Assembly (NCBI GenBank): GCA_018287875.1
Contig: JAGVVL010000001.1
Span: forward strand, 1,178,001-1,242,000
From: Nigrospora sphaerica
Lineage: Eukaryota > Ascomycota > Sordariomycetes > Amphisphaeriales > Apiosporaceae
DNA length: 64,000 nucleotides
Direction of reading: 5' to 3'
Part shown: piece after piece, positions 46,017 to 58,192 of the stretch
How positions within the stretch are numbered: position 1 is the first letter of the stretch
Layout: every line of letters starts with the position of its first letter
The notes under the pieces: model-generated
Told to the model about the DNA's origin: nothing
Databases searched by the model: none
What the model saw: only the letters and a program-made list of their open reading frames with translations
Program-made: the position numbers and the translations under genes

Positions 46017-46856
46017 GATGACTTTGGATGCCGACAAGATCCGACAGCTGGTGGTAATGGCGTTTGGGCTTTGGCAGTCGCAAGTGGACAGAAGGACGAG
46101 GCGGAGATGTGTGTAAGTTTGTTCGCGGACAGAACGGAAGGACAAGTAATTTCGTGGTGGATAGCGAGATGCCGAGGCAGCTTTCTAGACGACCACATGT
46201 ACTACCTACTTTCGTTGTCGGAAGCTGACCTCATGCATTTGGGTGTGTGGCTGAAAAGAGCTCTCCCATGGATGGATCACGGTATGTGCAGGGGTCCCTT
46301 TTGGCCATGACGAGAGAACATCTTGAACGATGCAGGCAAATCCCCCACCCGCTGTTCGAGGGGGTTATTGATGCAATCAATCACCTATAGGTGATGCTAT
46401 ACGTACAGTTTCAGCAAGCAGCCCTTCCCAACACGGGCTGCGGAGAGTATTCGAGCAGCCAGCCCAGTCGTGGAGATGCGACACATACGGGCTGTTTTGC
46501 TGTCTGGTCTGGGTCCCGCAAACACACTAGCCACAATCCAGCCGAATCCCCCTCGCCCATTGGCTGACGTAGCACCAAGCGAGCGTTCGGTTTAAACAGC
46601 TTCCAACGTGGCCCTTCCGCGACACGCAGCTGCAGCTGGCGAGCACTTACACGGGAAAGAGGACCCTTGGACTACCTGGCAAAGCAGCTTGCCATTCACC
46701 ACATCTACGGAGCCACGACCTCTGCAACTCCCATTCTTCTCGCCATTGAACCTGCGGCGACACAGCTCGCCTTGCACCACCTGTCCCTCCCCTCCGATCC
46801 CGCCACCGCGCCTTTGCCAAGGGGCCCTGCACCGCGAAACAGCGACGCAACCGACG
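46017..46856. other. Divergent promoter of TMEM14 and OST2
   Basis: No gene visible. Frames here are shadows of the OST2 first exon or short accidental ones. Confidence 0.55.
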
Positions 46857-47558
46857 ATGGCGCCCAAGAAGTCCGCCAACCCGGCCGCGGCCGCGGCCTC
46901 GACGACGCCGGCCGGCCCGGCGGTGACGACGGGCCCCACGACGGCCGCGGCGCCCGCCGTCTCGACCCCGAGCACCAAGCCCACGGGCGGCAGCGGCGGC
47001 GCCTCGGCGCAGCAGAACTGGGGCCAGATCGCTGGGAGCTTCGTGAACCACTACCAGAAGAACACGCCGCCGCGCACCAAGCTCCTCGACGCCTTCATGG
47101 CCTTCCTCGTCGTCGTCGGCGGTCTGCAGGCCCTGTACTGTCTCGTCTTCGGTAACTACGTATGTTTGGGAACAACTCCCCACCCACCCCGGGCAGAGCC
47201 AAGCTAACCGACAATCCTCTCTTCTCCCCCTCCTACAGCCCTTCAACGCCTTTCTCTCCGGTTTCTCCGCCGCCGTCGGCCAATTTGTTCTCACCGGTAC
47301 GTGCCACCCATCTTCCTGCGCCAGTGCCCGGCCCGGGGGCCACGAGCAACCCCGCGCACCCGTCGAAACCGAGGGGGGGGGGGGGGGGGCGGAAGGCGAG
47401 CGTGCTAACAGAAAGGGGGCGTCTTAGCATCTCTGCGCATCCAGACGACGGCGGCCAACAAGGCCGACTTCCCCTCCATCTCTCCCGAACGAGCCTTCGC
47501 AGATTACGTCGTCGGCAGTCTGATCCTACAGTTTTTCTGCATCAACTTCATAAACTGA
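46857..47558 (+). CDS. OST2: Oligosaccharyltransferase subunit DAD1/Ost2
   Basis: Model: exons 46857-47159, 47239-47296, 47428-47558; 163 residues. The C-terminal two thirds match DAD1/Ost2: LLDAFMAFLVVVGGLQALYC, PFNAFLSGFSAAVGQFVLT, ASLRIQT and the end VVGSLILQFFCINFIN, giving three membrane helices. It is an essential subunit of the ER oligosaccharyltransferase that transfers the glycan to Asn in N-glycosylation. The first ~45 residues are an Ala/Thr/Pro-rich cytosolic tail, longer than in yeast. Intron 2 holds a 17-G homopolymer (47373-47389). Confidence 0.95.
47373..47389. repeat. Poly-G tract in OST2 intron 2
   Basis: Seventeen G in a row inside the second intron, about 40 bp before the acceptor. 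Confidence 0.9.
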
Positions 47559-48008
47559 ACACACGACGAGAACCCGAGTGTGCCTACGCACCCAGACCAA
47601 TTGCTCAGTGCCAGGCATGTCGGGGGAAAGGAGGCCTGGGCGATACCTGTCTTCTGTCCATCGGGACAGAGTAGGATCAGACATGCCGCGATTATGATTT
47701 TGTACCTACGAGTCAAAGCGAGCGGGCTGCGTCAAGTCTGTGCTGTCGGAAACGGTGAACCAGGACGAGCAGACCAAGACGGGACAATACAGAGCCGCGT
47801 GCCCACCGGGATAGCTAAGGATCTATCGCGCAGTAAGACTTCCATGTGTACATGGCGGCAAGGCACGGTCCAGTCATGGAATCAAGACAAAATAAACCGC
47901 TGTCGTCCTTTTCCACCGTCGCTAAATCCGTGCTGCGTCCACCAAAATAGCCTCGGGCCGATTTTGGGCCCCTCATGACGAGCGGCCGGTTCGGTCTAAG
48001 ACTAGAGT
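47559..48008. other. Gap between convergent OST2 and GRASP genes
   Basis: Presumed 3' UTRs and polyadenylation sequence; no coding signal. Confidence 0.6.
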
Positions 48009-49255
48009 CTACTCAGCGACGCCTTCGCCTCCATCCTCGACTTTGGGTGCCGCCGCGGCTGGCGGCGGTCCCCCCTTGGGAGGAGGTGGCACGCCCCCGG
48101 CCTTGGGCGGCGGCGGCGGCGGCGTGGCGGCGGCTTTGCTTGAGACGCCGTCCAACTCCCGGCTCTTCTTTTCCTCCTCGGCGAAATAATCATCCATCAT
48201 GCTATTCGGGTTGTGGCCGTGGTGCCTTTCCTTTCTGCGGCCGCCCCGCACCGGCACGGTCCCTGATGGTGGGGGCGGTGTTGCGCCCGCCATTTGGGCC
48301 GGGACCATAAAGTCGGACGCCGGAGCGCCCTGGGATTGCGCGGCGGGGATGAACATGTTGGTCGGTTCGGCTGCCACGGGCGGGGGCGGCGCTCCTCCAA
48401 ACGTGGTGAACTGGCCGTCCCCTGTGCCCATATCAAACATAGTCTCGCCCGGCGCGTTGACGGGCTCGCTCAGGGGCGCGGGGAGCCTGTGGAGGGCGCC
48501 GTAGCCCAGCACACAGCCCAGCGCGCCCTCGCCGCCCCAGTCCCGGCTCGGCACGATGTCGACCTCGCGCGTGACGTTGTACTCATTGTTGTAGACCCAC
48601 AGCTTCAGGGGGCGGCCGATGTGGTCCTCGACGAGCTCGCCCAGACCGCTCTCGCCGTGCAGCACGCTGTCGGGCGTGCCCAGGATGTAGTCGCTGTAGG
48701 GCAGAAGACCGGCCAAGTCGGCGGGCGAGTTGGCGGCGACGTCCAAGACATGCCAGATGTTTGAGACGGTGGAGAGCGGCGTGTACTGCAGGGAGAGGCC
48801 AAGCGAAGGGTTCTCGGCGGGAACGGGCAGGTGGAGGACGCGGGTGCGTTGGCCCTTTGGGTTTTCGCGAGGGTAGCGTCAGTACGTAGCATAGGCTGGG
48901 GCAGACGGGTTGAAGTGATGAGGGGGCATCTCTATACCTTTGCGCTCCAAAGCCCCAGGGAGACGGTGCCGCCGGCGCAGTTGCGCACTTCCTGGGCGAA
49001 CAGTCGCGGATCGGGGTTGTCCTGGGCGACGCATCAGCTCTCGCGTGTCCTTGCCGGTGGGCGCCTTGCCGGCCTGGTGTTGTCGCATACAATGGGTCTG
49101 CCATTGATGCCCACGATGAAGTCGAACCACGGCTCAATGGTCAGCTCGAGGTTGGTGTTGCGCAGGACCTGGAAGCCGAAGCCGCCCTGCTGCTCGCGAC
49201 GCGGCTGGGGCTCGCCGTCGAGGCGCGAGATGAAGCGGTTGAGGGCGTTGAACAT
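48009..49255 (-). CDS. GRH1: Golgi reassembly-stacking protein (GRASP/Grh1)
   Basis: Model: exons 49255-49091, 49021-48938, 48854-48009; 364 residues. Two PDZ-like GRASP domains cover about residues 1-200: GGFGFQVLRNTNLELTIEPW, DFIVGINGRPI, then WHVLDVAANSPADLAGLLPY, SDYILGT and LKLWVYNNEYNVTREVDIVP, RDWGGEGALGCVLGYGALHR. Grh1 acts at early Golgi and ER exit sites and in unconventional secretion. It starts MFNALNRFISRL, an amphipathic helix without the Gly2 needed for myristoylation, as in yeast Grh1, where N-terminal acetylation aids membrane binding. The C-terminal ~160 residues are Pro-rich and disordered. Confidence 0.95.
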
Positions 49256-50042
49256 GGTCGAGGAACGGGGCGCCCGGGCCTGCTTTGGCGTGGGAAAGGC
49301 CGACGGGCGAGGGGTTCCGAGGAAGCTGGTGTCTGTGCCGGCCGGGGGGAGCGCGTGTGGGAATCGGTGCGGGTGACTTGGGAACTCTCGGGGTATGCGA
49401 TTCCGAAGTGAGGGTAGTGCTTGGCGATTGGGAAGATGTAAGTGGTGGTGGGATGGGAGGCGCGGAAGGCGCGATGCTAGCTGTCATCTGCCGCCAATGT
49501 CTGGTAGGTACTGCATCTTTACGCGCCAGTGACCTTACCTAGCTCCTTGGGTACCTCCGGGTCCAGCTAGAGCTCGCCTCCCCAGGTGGTACAAGGCCCC
49601 GCAGTACTTGAAACCATGTTCAAATCCCCACATCATCCTCGTGTACTTCTAATCTTAGTGCGATGGAATCTTGCCTGTCGTGGACCCAGGCGAATGGACC
49701 CTGTCAGCCTCCAATGCATCCATGTCAAAAGAACCTTCTATTTGCCATTCCGCCACTATAAGGTGCGCATTCCCTTCAGCCTCGCTCATATCAGGCCCGA
49801 AGCCTGCGTTGGTGTTGAACCCCCATCCCTGCCACGAGAACTGAACTTGTCGTCAGGATTGGGCGCGAAGAGGATGAGGAGACAGGACATGGTGGCTTGA
49901 GCGGAAACCACTGAAGCAACCTGTACCTAGGTGCCTGTTGTTGTGAGCGCCGGCCCGGCCTCTTCTGCCTTTTGTCGTCGTGATAGAGCATCCCGGCCCT
50001 TTTTCCACGTTACGGACTGCCATTGAGTCCTAAAGGGGAAAA
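49256..50042. other. Divergent promoter of GRASP and TGS1
   Basis: 787 bp between start codons; no gene visible. Confidence 0.55.
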
Positions 50043-50877
50043 ATGAAGCGAGTGAATACGCTTCCCCTCACTGAGGAGTGCCACCACTGGACCGACGTGT
50101 CCGAAGTGCCCTGGGACCTCCAAAAGTGCGCCCCCCCCCCCCCCCCCCCCTGCCGACGGAAACGGAGAGAGAGAGAGAGAGAGAAAGAAAGAGACTGACA
50201 GGCGAACCCTGTGTGGTAGGTACTGGCAGCAGCGCTACACCATCTTCCCCTTTTACGACGATGGCGTGCACCTGACGCACGATGCCTGGTACGGCGTGAC
50301 CCCCGAGCCCGTCGCCACGCGCATCGCCCAGGACCTCCCGGAGACCGTTGACGAGGGAAAAACTACGTTGGTCGACCTGTTCGCCGGCGTGGGCGCCAAC
50401 ACCATTGCCTTTGCCCTCTCGGGCCGCTGGGACCACATCGTCGCCATCGAGCGCGACGCTGCGACGCTGGCCTGCGCCCAGCACAACGCCCAACTGTATG
50501 GCGTATCCGAGTTCATCACCTGGGTCCACGGCGACAATTTTGACTTTCTCGAGGCTCTCAGGTCCGACTATGACTCCCTCGACGACGACCTCCAGATCGA
50601 CGTGACCAAGACTGTGCTTTTCGGCTCGCCGCCGTGGGGCGGCCCGGGCTACCGTACTGACAATATCTTTGACCTGAGCGGCATGGAGCCCTACAACCTG
50701 GCCAGGATGCATACCGCCTATCGGGCTATGGACCACGCCCTGTATCTCCCTCGGACAAGTGACTTGCGGCAAATCGCCAAACTGGCGCCCCCGGGCGAGA
50801 AGATCGAGGTGGTTCAATACTGCGTCGAGGGCGCCAGCAAGGCCTTGGTTGCCTACATCCCCGCTGCCCGCGCCTAA
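50043..50877 (+). CDS. TGS1: Trimethylguanosine synthase (TGS1-type RNA cap methyltransferase)
   Basis: Model: exons 50043-50125 and 50220-50877; 246 residues, the compact fungal size. N-terminal KYWQQRYTIFPFYDDGVHLT and AWYGVTPEPVATRIA are the cap-binding region. VDLFAGVGANTIAFAL (about 79-94) is the AdoMet motif I and FGSPPWGGPGY (about 162-172) holds the catalytic PPWGG. The enzyme converts the m7G cap of snRNAs and snoRNAs to m2,2,7G in the nucleus/nucleolus. The 94-bp intron starts GTGCG, immediately followed by 20 C and then a GA repeat; the acceptor at 50219 is set by the conserved KYWQQRY junction. Confidence 0.94.
50131..50192. repeat. Poly-C (20) and GA repeat within the TGS1 intron
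   Basis: C20 at 50131-50150, then after 13 bp a GA-rich run at 50164-50192. Together they fill most of the intron. Confidence 0.9.
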
Positions 50878-50901
50878 TGATAACAGGACCGGCCACCTTA
50901 G

Positions 50902-50946
50902 TCGACGCAAATTCATGATCGACTTACTCGACGCAAACTCATGATT
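50902..50946. repeat. 18-bp direct repeat in the TGS1/DOP1 gap
   Basis: TCGACGCAAATTCATGAT (50902-50919) and a copy with one change (50929-50946), 27 bp apart, in the 177-bp gap between the two stop codons. Possibly 3' UTR sequence. Confidence 0.85.
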
Positions 50947-51054
50947 GGGGAAAGCCATAGCTGGTCGAGACAGTGGCCTGGCCATGTATTAAGAAAGAAA
51001 GGCCAAGCCAGAACACACCATCTTGCTTTCTGCTGGTATCATAGAAACTCTAGT

Positions 51055-54000
51055 CTATACCGACCTCGCAATGGTCTTTTCGTCAAACAAGTCTTTCAAC
51101 AAACCGCCAGTCGTCACTTCGATGTCAAACGAAGCCATCGAGGCATATGTGCTCTCAAATGCGTATATGCTCAGCTGGCTGAAGAAAGGCCGCAATATCT
51201 TGACCAGCTCGTCCTTCCGATCCATCGCCAGCTCGTCGTCAATCACACCACCCAGCAATGGACGCCGGTGCTGTCGGACAGGGTCCAGCGAGGGGCCGAC
51301 GGCCGTGAGTGCGGCATCCGAATACGCTCCGGTTGCCGTGCTGATGTGGTGACCGAGCTCCTCCGATAGCTCATCAACAAGGGCAACAGGCTGGTAAGAG
51401 GGGGAACGATAGATGGCATCGATCGTGTCGGTAACGAATAGCCACTCGTGCAGTTGGAAATCATCCGGAGCAGCACAGATAAGCAGATCCAACAGCTTAC
51501 AGGCTTGCAGCACAGAGGTGTTGTTGTAGGTGTCGCTCGAAGCGCTGTGGTCGGGCGCGGCCACTGACGAGATGGCCGCGTGGAGCTCCGTGTTGATGAT
51601 GGGCCACAGCGGCGACAGATGTACCGCCGAGGTGCGGAGCACGAGCGCGCGGGCCACCATGTATATCTCGGCCCGAGTCGTCGAAGACGGGGAAGATGTG
51701 GCCGTGGCGCCCAGGAGCTCGACGAGCCGCTCGAGAATCATGGGGAGGTCCGTCACAAAGTTATCCACGGGAGACGCGAGGATGAGGGTGGCGATACGGC
51801 GGAGGTTGAGCTGAGTCTTCCTATCCGCCTCCAGCCGTGCCGAAGTGGCGCCAACGCCGAAGACGATGCCTGCCGTGGTCGGCGGCGTGATCCGGTTGAG
51901 GATTTCGGGCATCCGTTCTTTGTCAGATATGACCCATTGCTTAAGAAGGGGTAGCCAGTCGCTCTTAACCAGGGAGACGGGCGAACCAAAGAAGCGCGGA
52001 TCGTTGAACGCGTCTCCAATGTCTTTCTTCCATGTTTTCTGGTTGTTGGGCAGCCGGGTTAGCTCCTGGAGCAACTGGAGGGTGCTCTTGAAGATGCTGT
52101 CTGGAAACCCCTTGGACCGAATGAGGGGGCCGATCACATTGGTCGAAATCGAGCCAGCAGCAGTCAATACGCGGTCCGACTCGACCAGGATCTTGGGAAG
52201 GTTAGGAACGATGGTGCAGAGTATGCCCACTACATCATCGGCCCTTTCTGCCGGACTCCGTGCGACAGAGCCGCGCCTCTGCTCCGGCTTGGACTTCTCC
52301 GGTTGGGGGCCTGAGGACGACACGTCAAGGAAGGCGGCCGGTCTTGTAGTGAACAGGGCCGTAAGCAGCCGGAGGAAAAGATCCTGTGTACACGTGAGCG
52401 GGCTTTCCAGTTGGTCTGAATCTAGTCGATACTTACGCCTAGCTCCCTTCTCATCTTTCGCTGCTCCCCAAAATTCGTATTGTCCACCTTCTCGCCCAGG
52501 ATTGCCGCGAACTCTAACAAGCTCGGCAGCGTCTGTCGGTGAGGAAAGGGGTTGGCGAGAATGTCCTTCAAGAATACCATGCAATCTTGCCAGATTTCGT
52601 CCATGGCGTCGTCCTCGAGGGATCGTGCGTAGTCCACCAAGAAGATAACGAGGTCAGTATCCTGCAGCGAAATTGTCAAGGTTGATTTCCTTGAAGGATC
52701 CAGCGCAGCTGGGTTCGTCCGGCTATAGATGGCGTTAAATATGGCCGGGATTGTGTGTCTTGGCCTTGAGCCATCGAGGGCAGGAAGCAAGTGGAAGACT
52801 TCGGTGTGTTTGGACTTGGCCGCATTGCTCAAAGAGGCGCGCCATATGTCGACAACTGTTTCGAGACACTCCAAAGCCTCAGCGGCGAAGACGTGCTCCA
52901 AGAGTCTTCGGGCCCTGTTCCGCATGCGGAGAGACGTAAAATTGAAGGACGAGGCCGACTCGCTGTCAAGACTAGCGGCGTCATTGCCTTGACCCCAGGT
53001 CCAAATCTTAAAGCATATACGCACCGCATCTTGAAATGCAAGAAGTACAGTCAGTCTGTCGTTGGCGGTGGCGCTCCGAGAATGGGGGGCTTCGGAGTTG
53101 AACACTCCAGACACCATGCCGCTCAAGAAACCCTGTGGCTGATCGGGACTCTTAGCGATTTGGGCTCTGGCCTCCTCGGACAAGAGTTGATCATGTGCCT
53201 TAGCAAGAACCTGCTCTAGCGCGTTGAGCAATGATATCAGCGTCGTCTCTGGCGCGCTGATGCCGACAGTAATATTTCCGTTCTGGGAGAATGTATGCTG
53301 CAAGTTCTCAAACGTTTTTCCCACTTGCCCGCACAAAGTCTCCACCAGAGGGATGAGCACCTGGAAGATGGAGTCTGAATAGAGCGGAAGACATTCAGTG
53401 AGGAACACTACCCAGCTGTCCAGCACCGAACGGCTACTGGCAGCGCTCAATCCGGCTTGAATAGTCTTTAAAAGTGTCGGGGGTGGAGGTGTGATCTCGG
53501 TAAAATGCTCCGCTGACACCGACGATCCGCGTATACTTCCTGAGGGATACCCCATGTTTTTCTTTTCCCCGGTGGGAGAGCTTGGGGCCTCTTTTGGAGA
53601 CATGTCCCGCAGCCTCAGGGATGCAAAGACGACATCCAGCAACAAAACCTGCATGTAGGGGTCCGGACCGCCGAGGGATTGTTGAAGCCTGTCGATCAAA
53701 ATATTTTCCAGACGAAGACCGGACAACGGCTCAGCATAGGGGTTCAGAAGAATCTGATGAAGGAACGTGAGCGCATATCTCTGGAGCTGAGAGATGCGTA
53801 GTTGCATTTGCTGGTCGGCCGGAAACTTGTTCCCCGCAATGCACCGCATGCAGACGTGGACGAAGAACGCTTGTAATGTGATGTCGCCCTCGGAGCCGGC
53901 TGCTGCGTGTCAGTCCGGCACCAGGCGGAATGCGGCACAATCCACTTACTGATTTCCGCCAGGTTCGGCCCTTGATCCTCGATGAGGCGAGTCGCAAGCA

Positions 54001-56874
54001 CGCCCCAGAACGCATCAGGGGCCCATCTAAACACAGTGGACAAGGTGCGCAGATAGTAGATGCCCAGGTCGAGATCGTCCTCCGCCTTGAACTCAACGGA
54101 CTGCCTGGCCATTTCGGCGTTGGCCGTCTTTGACAAAGTCCGCAAAAATGGCAGCCGCGAAATTGTGTTCACAAAAACCAAAAACAGCCTGGCATAATTA
54201 GCAGAGGTCTCCCGGCTGCAAACAGAGCAACGTACTTCTCGATGCCATTCATGTTGTTGAGCCAGGATTTGACTGCCATGAAGAGCTGCGTCCGGTCGTC
54301 CAAGAGCGAATCGAGCATCAGGAACAGCGGACGGGTCAACATAACCTCATAATAGTCTTGTCCAGAAAGCCGCGAGGCCGCTCTAGCCTCCGCCCCCGGC
54401 GTTTTCGGGGTGCGACGGTCGGTCCCATCTTGTAACGTGTGCGACCACAGAAGACTGAAGCTGCGCCCAGCATCGGCAGGTCGAATGGCAAAAGTCCCGG
54501 TTGTGTCGTTTTCAAGGATTCGGTAGGCAATGGCGCCCTCAATATCTCGGCTATGGGGGCCCAATGCGGTCTGCAGCTGCCACAAGCATCGTACTGTCTC
54601 GACATGGAACTTGGGCTCCGACAGAGACAGGAACCGCCAGGCGTGGCGGACCAGAGGCTCCACCAACTCCGAAAGAGAGAAGGCCGGAATCCTCTCCCCC
54701 GTGTATAGTTGCGTAGCGAGCGACAGCACGGCCCGAAAAGAAGCGAAGGGCACGGTAGGGTTGGACAGGCGTGCCCGCATGGCCGTTAAGAGTGTGTCGC
54801 TGTCCAAGCTGTACTCCTGCGGCACTTTGAATAGCAACATAGTCAGCAGGCGGCTTCTGACTGCCAGGGCTTGTGGCGGCCCTTCCGTGGTCAGGCAATC
54901 ACAGGTCAAGATGCACGCCTTTTGTAGGAGTAGTTCGCCCACGGTCCGCGCTGAGAAGGGAAGAGGGGCGGCCTCGAGGTTGCCTTGATCAGCGACGTAA
55001 AAGTTCCTGATTTTTTTCAAGAGCTCGGCGTTAGACATGGACGCCACGACGGGACCTTCTAGAGCCCCAACAGAGTCCCGTAGCCCTGACTTGGTGGGGA
55101 ATGCGCGGTCGGGGATGAGGTCCAGGAGGTTGAGAGCGATACCCAGTGCTTGGTCCGAAATAGCCAGGCTGCCGCCCGGCGGACCGTCGGCTGGACTTTG
55201 TGGGGTTCTGTCCTTGACATCCTTAATCATAGCCAGGATCGACAGCCCTGCTAGAGGGGCGTGTATCGTGATCATCTCTTCCTCACGCACGTTGAAGTGT
55301 GTCATGACGAACTGGACCAAGGCGAGGTTTTCGGCGCGCTCTGCATCTGCCACATCGCCTTGCCCAATGGCCTGCGCAATCAAGGCGACCAGCTCGCCAT
55401 AGATGAGGCCACTCTCAACTCCGTCGAAGAAGACGCTTGCGCTGCGCAGCACTTCGTTGAACTCAGCCTTGCTAGCTGCGGTAGATTTGTAGCTTCTGAC
55501 ACTTTTTATCACAGGAAGGAATATCTCTGGGACGACCAAGCCGCCAATCTCCCATCGGTCCATCAGAGACAGGCATATCCGGTAAGGCCGGGCCCTTTCG
55601 GTCGGGTTGGTGTCGGAAGCTGTGCGGATCATCGACAGCAAAGCCGACGTCAGCGACTGCAGACCATACTCTTCAAAGTAACTTGTCTTGGAAGCGAGAA
55701 ACCCATGCGGATGGTCCGAGAGTGCGCTCGGAGAATCCACTCCGTGTTCATGCTCCTGGCCTGCTGGTTCCGGTCCCAAAAACCAGGCCCACAAGCGTCG
55801 GTTCAGACTCATGTCTCTCCGGATGACAACGCCTGCCGCCGCGCGGAGAAGAAGCTCCAGATCTTCCGGCTTTACTTTCTTCTGCAGGACTCTGGAATGT
55901 AAAGGCAGATGTGTGACCAGAAGATCCAGAAAGCCGCGCTGGATTAGCAACTGTTCGTCGGCGAGCCCGGCGGCAAAACATCTAATCAGCAACCCGGGTT
56001 CTGGGGATGTTACGATACTGGCAAGCTCCTCGGCAAGCACACCACCCGGGGCATCATGGCCATCCGGATTGGCAGCCGCAGTTTCCTGGGCCAAGGGGTC
56101 GTCCAACTTGGGTAGGTTTCGCACAAGATAGGCCAGGGCACCGGGCCGGCGGCTTTGGCTCGTGATAGATGCCAGGAAGAAACATTGCCAGAAGAAGTCG
56201 TCACCGGTCGAGTGCGTGGGGGTAAGATCCCTGCTGTCTTTCGCGCGGATAGCGATCTTGAAATTCTCCAGGAGCTTCAGGGTCCGCTCGAAATCATCGC
56301 TGGTTTCCTCCTCCAGCCCGGGTAGCAACGCAAGTATGATAGATTTCATAGCGGGGCGTAAGGCGCGGGGCGCGAGGTTGAGAAAGTAACGTTCCAGGAG
56401 CTCGAGAAAGGGCGCTCGTACCGTCAAGGAGGCGAAGGAAAGGGTCGAAGCCAGGCCCGGCAGGTAAAGTGGAAGGTCTCGCGACAGACCATCGTCGCCA
56501 ATGACGGAGAAGATGTAGTTGTATACCTCAATGGCCTTCTGGTGCACGCCTGACGGAAGCGAGGGGTTGAGGCACTGGGACAGGCGCTTGGCCACCAGCG
56601 CTTTCGACGGGATAGTGGTTATGCTGGACTGACGGGCCTGCAGAGCCTTGAGCAGCCGGCTCAGAAAGGATATGTAATCTGCCCATTCCTCCAGGTTCGT
56701 GTCAAACAGCGAGAGAGCCCTCTCCACGCCCGAGGCGTATTTGCGGTAGGCCTTGTCCTTGGTGGGGGCCTCTTCGGCGTCCAGCTGGTTCCGCCATTGC
56801 CGCAGCACCGGCGTGTTACGTCCAGAGCTCTCGGGCGACATGGAGCCCGGGCCGGGGTCGAGAGACGAGGCCAT
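51055..56874 (-). CDS. DOP1: DOP1/DopA (Dopey family) endosome-Golgi trafficking protein
   Basis: Model: exons 56874-54236, 54188-53950, 53902-52437, 52383-51055; three short GT..AG introns (46-53 bp); 1890 residues, in the family's range. The N-terminal Dopey domain is clear: KAYRKYASGVERALSLFDTN, WADYISFLSRLLKALQ, AKRLSQCLNPSLPSGVHQKA, ETYNYIF-like EVYNYIFSVIG and DLPLYLPGLASTLSFAS. The rest is helical with conserved blocks such as ITLQAFFVHVCMRCIAGNKF. Dop1 works with Mon2 and flippase Neo1 at the Golgi/endosome; DopA in Aspergillus affects branching and development. Start chosen at MASSLDPGPG; the frame runs open to 57180, but that stretch is Pro/Arg-rich and probably 5' UTR. Largest gene of the window. 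Confidence 0.95.
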
Positions 56875-58192
56875 GACGCTGCGTGCCGGTGGAGGGCGCG
56901 GGCGCGGGCGCGAGCGCGCGGTTTGTTCTCGGGGGGCGAGTTGGAAGGGTCGGCAGGTCACATCGAGGTGCACCGGAGGGCTCGAGGGGCATCGCAGGCC
57001 GGCCCCGCCGACATGTCCGAGAGGGGTTCGCTGGGCGAGGGCGACGGTGTGATAGCGGTGCTGGAGCTGGAACGGGGATCCAGTAGTTGGGCAATCAAGG
57101 GAGGATATAAGATGGGCGAATGGAGGAATGAATACCGAGTTGGAGAGAGCTCCAGAGGGGCAGTGGTTTCCTACAACCACGCGTACAGATGATGTACGTT
57201 GCCTAGTACGTGCATTACCTACCCTGTACCTCTAACCTACAATAGGACTTCCACTGCTACTGCCACCTTCGGCATTCCTTGGCCTCAATTGGGGGCTACG
57301 TCGCCTGTTCGGGGTCCAGTCCCCTAAAGTTTCGAGTCCGCGACTCACTGACGGCCCAGCCCTGCCGCTGCCTGGGAAGGATCAATCCAGTTTGCGATCC
57401 ATTACTGCAGTACCCGCTACCTGTAACGGGCATGAGGAGGCTATCGCGTTGGCGCAAGCATTGTTCACCACCAATTCTGTACCTCGCGGCCGGGCGCCCA
57501 CGTTCCCATACTGGATATGACAGCTGAATGCAGCCACAAGGATACTTACTCCCATCCATAATGTGCACGCATCGCAAGGAATAAGGTGGGCTCCTCGGGA
57601 CCGTATCCAGTGCTCGTGCCATCGGGACCTTTCGAAGCGAGGGAGGTACCAAAGCCGCCAACGTCATCGTGGCATTGAGCTTGGAAGATCAAGTTCCATA
57701 CGGCCAACTGTCGGTCGATGAGGCAGGACCAGATTAGCTCGAGATGAGGTAGTGACCGGGCCTTCCACTATTCTTCAATTCCCGTTCGGCCTACTTACTT
57801 TCCCATCCGCTGCGCTTCGCCCCGTCTCCCGGCCCGGCCGGATGCATCCCATACACAGTACGTACATCCTCTTCTAGACGTAAGTACCTACATACTATAT
57901 ACATCCATACATGACCTGCACGCATCCCTACGCGCAAGGGGGTTGGGCTACGGCGCGGCTGGATCTTATTGCCCGCGCCCTTGGAGGGGCTCCGAAAGCG
58001 CCTCGAGCCGGCCGACGCTTATGAAACAACCCTCCCCGTGTACATACGTATGTACTTACCTCCGTACGTGCGTTCTAGTGCGCCCGCCCGACCGCGCGCC
58101 GAGACGAATCCGGCGCCGTACGTACGGGGAACCCAGCCAGCAGCATGGGGATGAGATATCCACAGCCGCCGCTACACTAGACGAGGTACACC
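56875..58192. other. Divergent promoter of DOP1 and MON1
   Basis: No gene. Rich in TACC/TACG/GTAC tetranucleotides around 57185-57240, 57855-57915 and 58035-58130. Confidence 0.55.

Noticed and set aside
56875..57180. 102-residue N-terminal extension of DOP1
   Set aside because: Pro/Arg-rich, not typical of the family; the ATG at 56874 begins the Dopey-like sequence.
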